A stretch of 64,000 nucleotides of DNA from Sphaerisporangium dianthi (GTDB lineage Bacteria > Actinomycetota > Actinomycetes > Streptosporangiales > Streptosporangiaceae), in assembly GCF_042654065.1 (NCBI RefSeq), contig NZ_JBHSFP010000027.1, forward strand, positions 70,614 to 134,613. The letters run 5' to 3'. The notes under the pieces are model-generated. The model was given only the letters and a program-made list of their open reading frames with translations. It ran no database searches and was not told the DNA's origin. Below, in pieces: positions 15,722 to 23,725 of the stretch. Position 1 is the stretch's first letter; each line of letters starts with the position of its first letter. The position numbers were made by a program, and so were the translations under genes.

Positions 15722-17155
15722 TCAGGAGGTGACGGACCGGTCCCCGGTCCGCGCCGGCCGCCCGGGGGTGGTGTCCGGGGCGTCGCCGTCGCGCGGCCCC
15801 GCGGGGTCGTTCCCGTTCCCCGTGCCGGGGCCGTGCGCCTCGTCCGGCCCGTGGTCGTCCACGAACGTGGCCTCGTCGAAGGGGGCGCGCCCGGACAGCA
15901 CCTCCTTGGCGCGCTCGCGGTCGAAGTCCTTGACCCACGTGCCGATCAGCACGGTGGCCACCGCGTTGCCGGCGAAGTTGGTCAGCGCACGGGCCTCCGA
16001 CATGAACCGGTCGATGCCGACGATCAGGCCGACGCCGTCGACCAGGCCGGGCCGGTGCGACTGGAGGCCGCCGGCGAGCGTCGCCAGCCCGGCCCCTGTG
16101 ACGCCCGCCGCGCCCTTCGAAGCGATGATCATGAAGACCAGCAGCGCGATCTGCTCCCCCACCGACAGCGGGGCGCCGGTGGCGCTGGCGACGAACAACG
16201 TCGCCATCGTGAGGTAGATGGCGGTGCCGTCGAGGTTGAAGGAGTACCCGGTGGGCACGGTGATGCCGACGACGGCGCGGCTCACGCCGAGGTGCTCCAT
16301 CTTGGCGATCAGGCGCGGCAGCGCCGACTCCGAGGAGGAGGTCGAAAGGATCAGCAGGAACTCCCGGCCGAGGTAGCGCAGCAGGGACGGCAGGCTGATC
16401 CGGGCGCCCAGCCAGAGGATCGTCCCGAGGACGACCCCGACGAACAGCAGGCAGGTCAGGTAGAAGGCGCCCATGAGGACGGCCAGGCTCCGCAGTGCCT
16501 CCACTCCGCCCGCGCCGGCCACCGCCGCCATGGCGCCGAACGCGCCGACCGGCGCCGCCCACATGATCATGGCGAGGATGCGGAAGACGAGCCGCTGGAC
16601 GTGCTCGAGGCCGCGCAGGATGGGGACCCCGCGCGGGCCCATGCGCTGCAGCGCGAACCCGGTGAGGAGCGCGACGAGCAGGGTCTGCAGCACCTGGCTC
16701 CCGGTGAGCGCCGCCAGGAAGGTGGTGGGGATGATGCCGACGAGGAAGGAGACGGTGTCGCTCGCGTCGCCCTTGGCCGCCTGCTCCTCGCCCGCCTTCC
16801 GCAGCGCGTCGGTGAGCTGCAGACCCTCGCCGGGGTGGATCAGGTTGCCGACGACCAGGCCGATGATCAGCGCGATCGTGGACATGACCAGGAAGTAGCC
16901 GATGGCCAGGCCGCCCACCTTGCCGACCTTGGCGGCCTCGGCGACCGAGCCGACGCCGAGCACGATGGTGCAGAAGATGATCGGGCTGATCATCATCTTG
17001 ATCAGCGCCACGAAGGCCGTGCCGAGGGGCTTCAGGGCGACGCCGGCGTCGGGGGCGAGCAGGCCCACCAGGATGCCGGCCACCACCGCCACGACGACGG
17101 CGATGTAAAGATATCGGGTGGGGTCCCGGCGCACCGGGGCTGACGTCGTCGTCAC
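15722..17155 (-). CDS. dctA: C4-dicarboxylate/glutamate:cation symporter (DAACS family)
   Basis: 477 residues with the DctA/GltP fold: multiple membrane helices from YLYIAVVVAVVAGILVGLLA onward, the serine-rich hairpin region STSSSESALPRLI, and the substrate-binding sequences PTGYSFNLDGTAIYL and the late GVGLIVGIDRFMSEARALTNFAGNAVA. GTG at 17155 was chosen because AAGGAG precedes it by six bases; the longer frame adds 40 poorly conserved residues. It imports C4-dicarboxylates or acidic amino acids at the cytoplasmic membrane. It is divergent from a CitA/DcuS-type two-component pair, the standard arrangement for dicarboxylate-responsive control. Confidence 0.93.
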   Translation of the reverse strand: MTTTSAPVRRDPTRYLYIAVVVAVVAGILVGLLAPDAGVALKPLGTAFVALIKMMISPIIFCTIVLGVGSVAEAAKVGKVGGLAIGYFLVMSTIALIIGLVVGNLIHPGEGLQLTDALRKAGEEQAAKGDASDTVSFLVGIIPTTFLAALTGSQVLQTLLVALLTGFALQRMGPRGVPILRGLEHVQRLVFRILAMIMWAAPVGAFGAMAAVAGAGGVEALRSLAVLMGAFYLTCLLFVGVVLGTILWLGARISLPSLLRYLGREFLLILSTSSSESALPRLIAKMEHLGVSRAVVGITVPTGYSFNLDGTAIYLTMATLFVASATGAPLSVGEQIALLVFMIIASKGAAGVTGAGLATLAGGLQSHRPGLVDGVGLIVGIDRFMSEARALTNFAGNAVATVLIGTWVKDFDRERAKEVLSGRAPFDEATFVDDHGPDEAHGPGTGNGNDPAGPRDGDAPDTTPGRPARTGDRSVTS

Positions 17156-17334
17156 GCGACGCTCCTTGTCTTGCTCCGCATACGTTCGCATGAGGAATGG
17201 AAGTTCGATCGAGTGACTATGCGCCGAGGGAGTGACGTGGGTCACCATTGCGTACATTTCGTTTGTCGCCGTCACCGCACGGTGACGCCCCGCCCCTGTG
17301 CGCGGCGGACCGGGCGACCCGGCGGAGGTGAGCC

Positions 17335-18981
17335 TTGACCGAGATCCGCTCCCGGTTGCGACGATGGAGCCTGGCGCGGCAGATGCTCGTGCTGCAGATC
17401 TTCGTCGTCGGCGTCACCGTGGCGGGCGGCACCGTCCTGGCGTTCATGCACACCGGCAGGCTGCTGACCGAGCAGGCCGCGAGCACGAGCAGAAGGATGG
17501 CGATCAGCGTCGCCGACTCCCCCGCCGTGCTCGCCGCGCTGGACGACCCCGACCCCTCGGCCGTCCTCCAGCCGTACGCCGAGCGGGTCCGGCGCGAGGC
17601 CGGCATGGACTTCATCACGATCATGAGCACGCGGGGGCGCAGGTTCACCCATCCGAACCCGCGGCGCATCGGCGGGCAGTTCCTCGGCAACACCGCCGAG
17701 GCCCTCGCGGGCCGCACCTTCACCGAGACCTACACCGGCACGCTCGGCCCCTCGGTGCGGGCCGTCACGCCCGTGCGGGACGCCGCGGGGCGCGTGCGCG
17801 CGCTGGTGAGCACCGGGATCATCGTCGACAAGATCAGCGCCCAGCTCCGCGAGCAGGTCACCGCGGCGCTGCTGACCGGGGCGGTGGGCCTGTCGGCCGG
17901 CACCGCGGGCACCTATCTGGTGGGGGCGCGGCTGCGCCGCCACACGCACGGCCTGCGGTCCTCTGAGCTGAACCGCATGTACGAGCACCACAACGCGATC
18001 TTGCACGCGGTCCGCGAAGGGCTGCTGCTCATCGACGGCGAGTGCCGCCTGACGCTGGCCAACGACGGGGCCCGGGAGCTGCTCGGGCTGCCGCCGGACG
18101 CCGAAGGGCGTCCCGTGGCCGAGCTGGGCCTGCCCTCCTCGCTGGCCGGGTCGCTGGCCTCCGGCGAGAACCGGGCCGACGAGATCCACCTGACCCGCGA
18201 CCGGGTGCTCGTGGTCAGCTCCGCCGAGGTGCGCTCGGGGGCCCGGTCGCTCGGCACCGTGGTGACGCTCCGCGACCACACGGAGTTGCAGGCGCTCACC
18301 GGCCAGCTCGACGCCGAACGCGGCTTCGCCGAGTCGCTGCGCTCGGCCGCGCACGAGGCGGCCAACCGGCTGCACACTGTGGTCACCCTGGTGGAGCTCG
18401 GACGCACCGAGCAGGCCGTCGCCTTCGCCACCGCCGAGCTGCGGACCGCGCAGCAGCTCACCGATCGTGTCGTCGGCGCCGTGCGCGAGCCGGTGCTGGC
18501 GGCGCTGCTCCTCGGCAAGACGGCCGAGGCCGCCGAACGCGGCGTGGAGCTGGCGATCAGCCCCGGCAGCGAGCTCGACGACGTCAGCCTCGACAGCCGC
18601 GACCTGGTGACCATCCTCGGCAATCTGGTCGACAACGCCGTGGAGGCCGCCATGAGCGGCCCCGCCCCCGCCCGCGTGCGCGTCCATCTGAGCGCCGCGG
18701 ACGGCGCGTTCCTGGTCCAGGTGAGCGACAGCGGGCCGGGCGTCGACGCCGCGGCCGTCCAGGACGTCTTCCGGCGCGGCTGGACCACCAAGGGGGACGG
18801 CCGGGGGCTCGGGCTGGCCATGGCCGGCCAGGCGGTGCGCCGTCTCGGCGGCGCGATCGAGATCGGCCGTGGCGGCCAAGGTGACGAGGGCGGCCAGGGT
18901 GACGAGGGCGGGCAGGGGGCCGTCTTCACCGTGCGCCTCCCGCTGCCCGGCGGGCCCGGCGCGCCCGGGGGGTCGCCGTGA
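17335..18981 (+). CDS. CitA/DcuS-family sensor histidine kinase
   Basis: 548 residues starting at TTG 17335, supported by GGAGGTGA four bases upstream. TM1 (residues about 17-38) and TM2 (about 182-205) flank a periplasmic Cache-type ligand domain (MDFITIMSTRGRRFTHPNP is its typical strand). A cytoplasmic PAS domain (LLIDGECRLTLAN) follows. The H-box is AAHEAANRLHTVVTLVELG, with the His of the DcuS-type RHE motif, and the ATPase boxes are GNLVDNAVEAA, VSDSGPGV and GRGLGLAMAG. A short in-frame repeat of GGQGDE units occurs just before the last strand. Expected ligand: citrate or a C4-dicarboxylate, judged from dctA next door. Confidence 0.92.
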   Translation: MTEIRSRLRRWSLARQMLVLQIFVVGVTVAGGTVLAFMHTGRLLTEQAASTSRRMAISVADSPAVLAALDDPDPSAVLQPYAERVRREAGMDFITIMSTRGRRFTHPNPRRIGGQFLGNTAEALAGRTFTETYTGTLGPSVRAVTPVRDAAGRVRALVSTGIIVDKISAQLREQVTAALLTGAVGLSAGTAGTYLVGARLRRHTHGLRSSELNRMYEHHNAILHAVREGLLLIDGECRLTLANDGARELLGLPPDAEGRPVAELGLPSSLAGSLASGENRADEIHLTRDRVLVVSSAEVRSGARSLGTVVTLRDHTELQALTGQLDAERGFAESLRSAAHEAANRLHTVVTLVELGRTEQAVAFATAELRTAQQLTDRVVGAVREPVLAALLLGKTAEAAERGVELAISPGSELDDVSLDSRDLVTILGNLVDNAVEAAMSGPAPARVRVHLSAADGAFLVQVSDSGPGVDAAAVQDVFRRGWTTKGDGRGLGLAMAGQAVRRLGGAIEIGRGGQGDEGGQGDEGGQGAVFTVRLPLPGGPGAPGGSP

Positions 18982-19649
18982 TCTCCGTGCTGATCGTCGA
19001 GGACGAGGAGCTCACAGCCGAGGCCAACCGCGTCTTCGTCGAGCGGGTGCCCGGCTTCCAGGTCGTGGGCGTGGCCCGCTCGGGCGGCGAGGCCCTGCGT
19101 TTCCTGCGCCGCCGGCCGGCCGATCTGGTCCTGCTGGATCTGTACCTGCCGGACATGCACGGGCTGGACGTGTGCCGGGCGCTGCGGGCGGCGGGCGTCT
19201 TCTGCGACGTCATCGCCGTCACCTCCGCGCGGGATCTGTCGGTCGTCCGCTCCGCGGTGTCGGTCGGGGTCGTGCAGTACCTGCTCAAACCGTTCACCTT
19301 CGCCGCGCTCAGCGAGAGGCTCAGGCGGTACGGCGACTTCCGGTCCTCCATGGACGGGGCGGGCGAGGTCATCGGCCAGGGAGAGGTCGACAGGGCGCTG
19401 TCGGCGCTGCGGGGGACCGCGCGCACTCCCCTGCCCAAGGGAATGGCCGAGCCGACGCTGGAGGCGGTGGCGGGCGAACTGCGCAGGACTCCAGGCGGGA
19501 TGTCGGCGCAGGCCATGGGCGCCGCGATCGGGGTCTCGCGGGTGACGGCCCGCCGCTATCTGGAGCACCTCGTCGGCACCGGCATGGCGCGCCGCGTCCC
19601 TCAGTACGGAGGGCTCGGGCGGCCGGAGCTGCTGTACCAGAGCGTCTGA
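18978..19649 (+). CDS. CitB/DcuR-family response regulator
   Basis: 223 residues. The receiver domain has the acidic pair VEDEE, phospho-acceptor Asp in LLDLYLPDMHG, Thr in AVTSARD and Lys in LLKPF. The C-terminal domain contains a helix-turn-helix (MSAQAMGAAIGVSRVTARRYLEHL) as in CitB/DcuR/MalR regulators. It starts with GTG overlapping the kinase stop by four bases, so the pair is translationally coupled. The likely target is the dctA promoter in the 179-bp divergent region. Confidence 0.93.
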   Translation: MISVLIVEDEELTAEANRVFVERVPGFQVVGVARSGGEALRFLRRRPADLVLLDLYLPDMHGLDVCRALRAAGVFCDVIAVTSARDLSVVRSAVSVGVVQYLLKPFTFAALSERLRRYGDFRSSMDGAGEVIGQGEVDRALSALRGTARTPLPKGMAEPTLEAVAGELRRTPGGMSAQAMGAAIGVSRVTARRYLEHLVGTGMARRVPQYGGLGRPELLYQSV

Positions 19650-19655
19650 GCCCGC

Positions 19656-19676
19656 CCGGGCGCGGTGACCGCCCGG
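19656..19676 (+). terminator. Hairpin after the two-component operon
   Basis: CCGGGCG pairs with CGCCCGG around a 7-base loop, seven bases past the response regulator stop codon. Confidence 0.55.
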
Positions 19677-20263
19677 CGGCGGGTCCGCCACACAATCTCA
19701 GCAGCTGCTCGGCGGTTTACTCATGCCGTCAGGACCGGGCCGGTTTCCCTGCCGGTGCCGTTCGCTCCTTCGCCGTCCTCGCCGGGGGGGCCGCCGCAGC
19801 GCGCGATCTTCCGGTCATCCGCGTCCTTTGCGTTCGGCGTGCTCCACGAGCCGTTCCCTTGTCATCGGACGGTCGACTCGGCGCCGGAATTCGCGTATGC
19901 GGATCAGGCCCATCGGCGTCGCGCTTCCCTCTTTGACCGTGGGGCGGTTCCCGCTCGCCCCAGAGCGGAGAAATTGGACATTTCTCCTCAGCGTCCGGCG
20001 GCGCCCGCACTTTTGCCCCGGCACCCGAACCGCATTCTGTATTACATCGACACTCGCGATGTCAACGAGATACGGCGCCGACCGAACTGGCACAACACAT
20101 CGCCCAAAATTAAGTAAACCGCCGCAAACACCCAGTCCCTGGCCTTGAGGCTCCGAGGTCGATCCCTACGCGCCGGCAGCCCACCGAGAGCCGAGCGCCC
20201 GGGACGACACGGCACAGAACCCCCGCCAGCGATCGGCAAAGCATGTCAACCCTCGACTTTTCG

Positions 20264-20280
20264 CAATGTCATCGACATTG
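20264..20280. promoter_or_regulatory. Inverted repeat CAATGTC-ATC-GACATTG
   Basis: A 17-bp dyad with perfect seven-base arms, 170 bp upstream of the lanKC start, near two ATGTCAAC direct repeats that share the half-site. Candidate operator. Confidence 0.5.
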
Positions 20281-20311
20281 TGTGCTCCAGACAGGATCAC
20301 TGGTCAAGCCA

Positions 20312-20330
20312 GATAACTATGACAGTTATC
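20312..20330. promoter_or_regulatory. Inverted repeat GATAACT-ATGAC-AGTTATC
   Basis: A 19-bp dyad with perfect seven-base arms, about 120 bp upstream of lanKC, AT-rich against the genomic background. Candidate operator for an unlinked regulator. Confidence 0.55.
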
Positions 20331-20340
20331 ACGATACGAA

Positions 20341-20380
20341 TAGTGACACTCGCATATACCGACTATGGGTCCGGTCACTA
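20341..20380. promoter_or_regulatory. Outer dyad TAGTGAC ... GTCACTA spanning a possible promoter
   Basis: Perfect seven-base arms (20341-20347 and 20374-20380) bracket 26 bases containing TATACC and TATGGG, either of which could serve as a -10 element. It lies 72 bp from the lanKC start codon. The promoter assignment is weak. Confidence 0.4.
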
Positions 20381-20452
20381 GGCACGGCTGGGGCTATCCG
20401 TAACTCTCCTCTTAGCGCTTAGCCGGACCGAGCGAAGAGAGGGGTGCGAGAC

Positions 20453-23164
20453 GTGATCGACAGGTACGAGATCTATTGCCTCGCCGATCCACTGTTTTAC
20501 GACACCCTTGACAATCAGCGTACGAAGTATCCCGACTTTCCCATAGCGAGCAAGGACGTGCCGGTCGGCTGGCAGCATCGCGCCACGGACACCTGGCTGC
20601 ACTACGGCCCTGAGGACCTCTCCCTTCCCCTTCAGGGATGGAAGATTCACATCTCGGCCCGCCTCGACGACGCCGAGAAGACCCTCGCCACGGTCTGGGA
20701 CTACTGCGTCGGCCGCCGGCTCAGCTTCAAGTTCCTGCGCGGGCCCCGCGTGGTCATGATGCTCAACTCCAAGTACGCAGAACGCGGCAGCAGCGGCAAG
20801 CTGGTCACGATCTACCCGGCCGACGAGGCCGAGCTGGAGCTCGTGCTCAAGGAGCTGGACGAGCTGCTGCACGGCGTCCGCGGCCCGTACATCCTCAGCG
20901 ACCTGCGCTACGGCGACGGCCCCCTGTACGTGCGCTATGGCGGGTTCGCCGAGCGCTACTGCCTGACAGGCAACCGGGAACGGGTGCTCGCGATCGCCGA
21001 CGCGGACGGCGCCCTGGTGCCCGACCGCCGCGGGCCGTCCTTCTCGCCGCCGTCCTTCGTGACTCTGCCCGACTTCCTCAAGCCGCACCTCGAGGCCCGC
21101 AACGCGGTGACCTTCGCCGGCAGGCCGTACGAGATCGAGAAGGTGCTTCACTTCTCCAACGGCGGCGGCGTCTACAAGGCCAGGGACACCCGCACCGGCC
21201 GCGCGGTCGTGCTCAAGGAGGCCAGGCCGCACGCCGGGCTCGACGCCGCCGGCCGCGACGCGGTGGCCCGCCTGGGCCACGAGGCCGACATCCTTCGCCG
21301 CCTGGAAGGGCTGGACGTCGTCCCCGCGCTGTACGACTACTTCACCCTCGGCGAGCACCACTTCCTGGTCCAGGAGTTCATCGACGGGACGACGCTGAGC
21401 CAGGAGTCGGTGCACCGGCACCCCCTGACCCGCGCCACCCTCACTCCCGAGGACGCCGCCGAGTACACCGAATGGGCGCTCGACATGCTGGCCCGCGTGG
21501 ATCGGGCGGTGACCGCGCTGCACGGGCGCGGGGTCGTCTTCGGCGACCTGCACCCGTTCAACGTCCTGGTCGAGGACGACCGCGTCGTACTGATCGACTT
21601 CGAGGTCGCCAGCCTGGCCGAGAACAAGGCCCGGCCCACCCTCGCCCACCCGGGCTTCTGCCCGCCTTCTGACCGGGTCGGCATCGCGGCCGACCGGTAC
21701 GCCCTCGCCTGCATGCGGCTGAACCTGTTCGCCCCCATGTCCACGGTGCTGATCCCGCTGCAGCGCGCCAAGGTCATCCATCTGGCCGAGCTCGTGCGCG
21801 ACACCTTCCCGGTGCCGCACGCGTTCGTCGAGGAGGCCGTGCGCACGATCCTCGGCGGCGACCCCGGCCACGCCGCGCCGGCGTCCTCCACCGCACAGGA
21901 GGCGCCCGCGCCCGAGCCACCGGCCTCCGCGGCGCCCACCGGGACCACTCCCGCGCGCACGGCCTCCCCGGCCCATGACCTGAACGCGATGAGCCGGCTG
22001 CCGATGCCGGGCCGCGCCTCCTGGACCTCGGTCCGGCAGGCGGCGCGCCGGGCCATCCTCGCCTCGGTGACCCCGGAGCGCGACGACCGGCTGTTCCCCG
22101 GCGACGCGGCGCAGTTCCAGCCGGGCGGCGGACTCAACCTGGCGAACGGCGCGGCGGGCGTGCTGTACGCGCTCGCCGAGACCGGCGCCGGCCGGTTCCC
22201 CGAGTACGAGGCCTGGCTGCGCGAACGCGCCATGGCGCCGAAACCGGGTACCGGCCTCGGCTTCTACGACGGCCTGCACGGCGTGGCCTACGCCTTCGAG
22301 GCGCTCGGCCGCAGGCAGGACGCCCTGGAACTGGTCACCCTGTGCCTGCGCGAGAGATGGGAGCAGCTCGGCCAGAGCCTGTACGCCGGCCTGTCCGGCA
22401 TGGGGCTGAACCTGCTGCACCTGGGCGAGACGACCGGCGACCGCGAGCTGACGGCGACCGCGTTGCAGATCGTCGACATGGTGGCCGCCCGCCTCGGCGC
22501 GGTCGACAGCGTGGCGGAGGTCAGCGGCGGCGGCAATCCGCACGCCGGGCTGATGCGCGGCTCGTCGGGCCCCGCGCTGCTGTTCCTGCGGGCGTACGAG
22601 ACGACCGGCGACACCGCCCTGCTGGAGCACGCGGACGTCGCGCTGCGGCAGGACCTGCGCCGCTGCACCCGGCGCTCCGACGGGCAGCTCCAGGTGCAGC
22701 AGAGCTGGCGGACCAACCCCTACCTGGACGAGGGCTCGGCGGGCATCGGCGTCGTCCTCGCCCGCTATCTGGCCCACCGCGACGACGAGGACTTCCGGCA
22801 GGCCCTGTCGGACATCGGCCCGGTGGCGACCCTGGACTACTACGTGCAGTCAGGCCTGTTCGCCGGGCGGGCCGGCATGATCGCGGCCCTCACCCTCGGA
22901 CTGCGGCCCGGCGTGGACCGGGACTCCCCCGAGGTGGCCGGCCAGATCGCACGGCTCGGCTGGCATGCCATGCCCTACGGCGGCGGGCTCGCCTTCCCCG
23001 GCAACCAGCTGCTGCGGTTGTCGATGGACCTGGCGACCGGCACGGCCGGCGTCCTTCTCGCACTGGGCGCCGTGCTGCACGACCGGCCGGTGACCGTCCC
23101 CCTGATCTCCCCCTCCGGCACTCCCGCCGGAGCGGTGGACCCGACGAGCACAGGAAGGAGGTGA
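20453..23164 (+). CDS. lanKC: Class III lanthipeptide synthetase (LanKC)
   Basis: About 903 residues in three domains, as in RamC/AmfT/LabKC. An N-terminal phosphoSer/Thr lyase-like region (residues about 1-210, with WKIHISA and KLVTIYPAD) comes first. A protein-kinase domain follows: glycine loop GGGVYKA, Lys255 in VVLKEA, catalytic Asp365 in FGDLHPFN and metal-binding Asp382 in IDFE. After a Pro/Ala linker comes a LanC-like cyclase domain (about 540-880; GLHGVAYAFEALG, GLSGMGLNLL). The cyclase lacks the Cys-Cys-His zinc ligands of LanC and class IV LanL, which fixes it as class III. It phosphorylates precursor Ser/Thr, eliminates phosphate and closes lanthionine or labionin rings. GTG 20453 is preferred over GTG 20444 because GAGAGGGG lies eight bases upstream. 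Its stop lies inside the first precursor's ribosome binding site. Confidence 0.93.
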   Translation: MIDRYEIYCLADPLFYDTLDNQRTKYPDFPIASKDVPVGWQHRATDTWLHYGPEDLSLPLQGWKIHISARLDDAEKTLATVWDYCVGRRLSFKFLRGPRVVMMLNSKYAERGSSGKLVTIYPADEAELELVLKELDELLHGVRGPYILSDLRYGDGPLYVRYGGFAERYCLTGNRERVLAIADADGALVPDRRGPSFSPPSFVTLPDFLKPHLEARNAVTFAGRPYEIEKVLHFSNGGGVYKARDTRTGRAVVLKEARPHAGLDAAGRDAVARLGHEADILRRLEGLDVVPALYDYFTLGEHHFLVQEFIDGTTLSQESVHRHPLTRATLTPEDAAEYTEWALDMLARVDRAVTALHGRGVVFGDLHPFNVLVEDDRVVLIDFEVASLAENKARPTLAHPGFCPPSDRVGIAADRYALACMRLNLFAPMSTVLIPLQRAKVIHLAELVRDTFPVPHAFVEEAVRTILGGDPGHAAPASSTAQEAPAPEPPASAAPTGTTPARTASPAHDLNAMSRLPMPGRASWTSVRQAARRAILASVTPERDDRLFPGDAAQFQPGGGLNLANGAAGVLYALAETGAGRFPEYEAWLRERAMAPKPGTGLGFYDGLHGVAYAFEALGRRQDALELVTLCLRERWEQLGQSLYAGLSGMGLNLLHLGETTGDRELTATALQIVDMVAARLGAVDSVAEVSGGGNPHAGLMRGSSGPALLFLRAYETTGDTALLEHADVALRQDLRRCTRRSDGQLQVQQSWRTNPYLDEGSAGIGVVLARYLAHRDDEDFRQALSDIGPVATLDYYVQSGLFAGRAGMIAALTLGLRPGVDRDSPEVAGQIARLGWHAMPYGGGLAFPGNQLLRLSMDLATGTAGVLLALGAVLHDRPVTVPLISPSGTPAGAVDPTSTGRR

Positions 23165-23166
23165 TC
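23155..23166 (+). promoter_or_regulatory. Near-ideal ribosome binding site of the first precursor
   Basis: AAGGAGGTGATC matches the complement of the 16S rRNA 3' end over 12 bases and contains the lanKC stop TGA (23162-23164). It should give strong translation of the first precursor, coupled to that of lanKC. Confidence 0.8.
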
Positions 23167-23170
23167 TTCA

Positions 23171-23296
23171 ATGGCGCTTCTCGACCTGCAGGACATGGAG
23201 CTCCCGACCGGCGGTGGCGGCGGCGGCGGCAGCAACCTGAGCCTCCTGGGGTGCACCCCCCACGAGAACAGCAGCCTCAGCATCCTCTGCGGCTGA
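23171..23296 (+). CDS. lanA1: Class III lanthipeptide precursor 1
   Basis: 41 residues. The leader begins MALLDLQDMELP, containing the LLDLQ box by which class III precursors (RamS, AmfS, LabA) bind LanKC. A run of seven glycines follows. The core begins SNLSLLGC, continues TPHEN and ends SSLSILCG. It contains two Ser-Xaa2-Ser-Xaan-Cys motifs: Ser21/Ser24/Cys28 (n=3) and Ser34/Ser37/Cys40 (n=2), each able to form a labionin or lanthionine. SapB has the same two-ring plan, but with n=3 in both rings. The polyglycine hinge is unusual. No leader protease gene is in the cluster. Confidence 0.92.
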   Translation: MALLDLQDMELPTGGGGGGGSNLSLLGCTPHENSSLSILCG

Positions 23297-23338
23297 GCCC
23301 GACCTTCCCCCCACGTACGACGAAAGGGCGTGACTCGA

Positions 23339-23461
23339 ATGGCGCTTCTCGACCTGCAGGACATGGAGATCCCGACCGGCGGTGGCGGCGGCGGCAGCAA
23401 CCTGAGCCTCGTGGGGTGCACCCCCCACGAGAACAGCAGCCTCAGCATCCTCTGCGGCTGA
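23339..23461 (+). CDS. lanA2: Class III lanthipeptide precursor 2
   Basis: 40 residues, a near-duplicate of precursor 1. Differences: Leu11 to Ile, one glycine fewer, and Leu to Val in the first ring (SNLSLVGC). The second ring SSLSILC is identical. GAAAGGG lies ten bases upstream, a weaker ribosome binding site than that of precursor 1. Upstream spacer and coding sequence are shared with precursor 3, pointing to recent tandem duplication. Confidence 0.92.
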   Translation: MALLDLQDMEIPTGGGGGGSNLSLVGCTPHENSSLSILCG

Positions 23462-23500
23462 CCTCAACCCTCCCACGTACGACGAAAGGGCGTGACTCGA

Positions 23501-23626
23501 ATGGCGCTTCTCGACCTGCAGGACATGGAGATCCCCGGCGGCGGCCACGGCGGCGGCGGCAGCAACCTGAGCCTCGTGGGGTGCACCCCCCACGAGAACA
23601 GCAGCCTGAGCATCCTCTGCGGCTGA
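23501..23626 (+). CDS. lanA3: Class III lanthipeptide precursor 3
   Basis: 41 residues. Leader MALLDLQDMEIP, then a hinge interrupted by one histidine (GGGHGGGG) and a core identical to that of precursor 2, with both Ser-Xaa2-Ser-Xaan-Cys motifs intact. The upstream 28 bases are identical to those before precursor 2. Products of copies 2 and 3 would be the same peptide once the leader is removed at the Ser-Asn boundary. Confidence 0.92.
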   Translation: MALLDLQDMEIPGGGHGGGGSNLSLVGCTPHENSSLSILCG

Positions 23627-23650
23627 TATCTGAGCACTGATATCTGAGCC
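23623..23650 (+). repeat. 14-bp tandem duplication at the end of precursor 3
   Basis: CTGATATCTGAGC is repeated exactly end to end; the first copy includes the precursor 3 stop codon. It may mark the breakpoint of the precursor duplication. Confidence 0.7.
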
Positions 23651-23653
23651 AGA

Positions 23654-23686
23654 GCCTGGGGCGGCCCTCATCCGGCCGCTCCAGGC
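23654..23686 (+). terminator. Hairpin (terminator/attenuator) between precursors and exporter genes
   Basis: CCTGGGGCGGCC (23655-23666) pairs with GGCCGCTCCAGG (23674-23685) with one G-U wobble and a 7-base loop; G23654-C23686 closes the stem at 13 bp. It lies 28 bases past the last precursor and 40 bases before the exporter start. It could lower exporter transcription relative to precursors or protect the precursor mRNA 3' end. Confidence 0.7.
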
Positions 23687-23725
23687 CTGTCCATTCCCGC
23701 TGACCCCGGAGGGGAAACCTTTGCC

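Larger units (their letters stand above)
19677..20452. other. Long intergenic region upstream of the lanthipeptide operon
   Basis: About 775 bp without a convincing gene. The first half is GC-rich. From about 20030 the composition is clearly more AT-rich and holds several dyads (listed separately) and two direct copies of ATGTCAAC (20059-20066 and 20243-20250). Short open frames occur here on both strands but lack codon bias, ribosome binding sites and recognisable domains. The region most likely holds the lanKC promoter and regulator sites. Confidence 0.6.

Noticed and set aside
17153..17275. Longer N-terminus for DctA (start at 17275)
   Set aside because: The extra 40 residues are not transporter-like and lie in the divergent promoter region; GTG 17155 has AAGGAG at good spacing.
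19665..20117. Possible small gene before the lanthipeptide operon
   Set aside because: No ribosome binding site, Pro/Arg-rich random-looking translation, and overlaps competing frames of equal quality.
20453..23164. Class IV (LanL) synthetase
   Set aside because: Same domain order, but the cyclase region lacks the Cys/Cys/His zinc ligands that define LanL.
23171..23236. GG-type leader cleavage by a C39 peptidase-transporter
   Set aside because: Glycines are present, but neither half-transporter carries an N-terminal peptidase domain, and class III leaders are normally removed by separate proteases.
23248..23259. 12-bp palindrome GGGGTGCACCCC as an operator
   Set aside because: It occurs in the coding sequence of every precursor and is explained by the Gly-Cys-Thr-Pro codons of the core.
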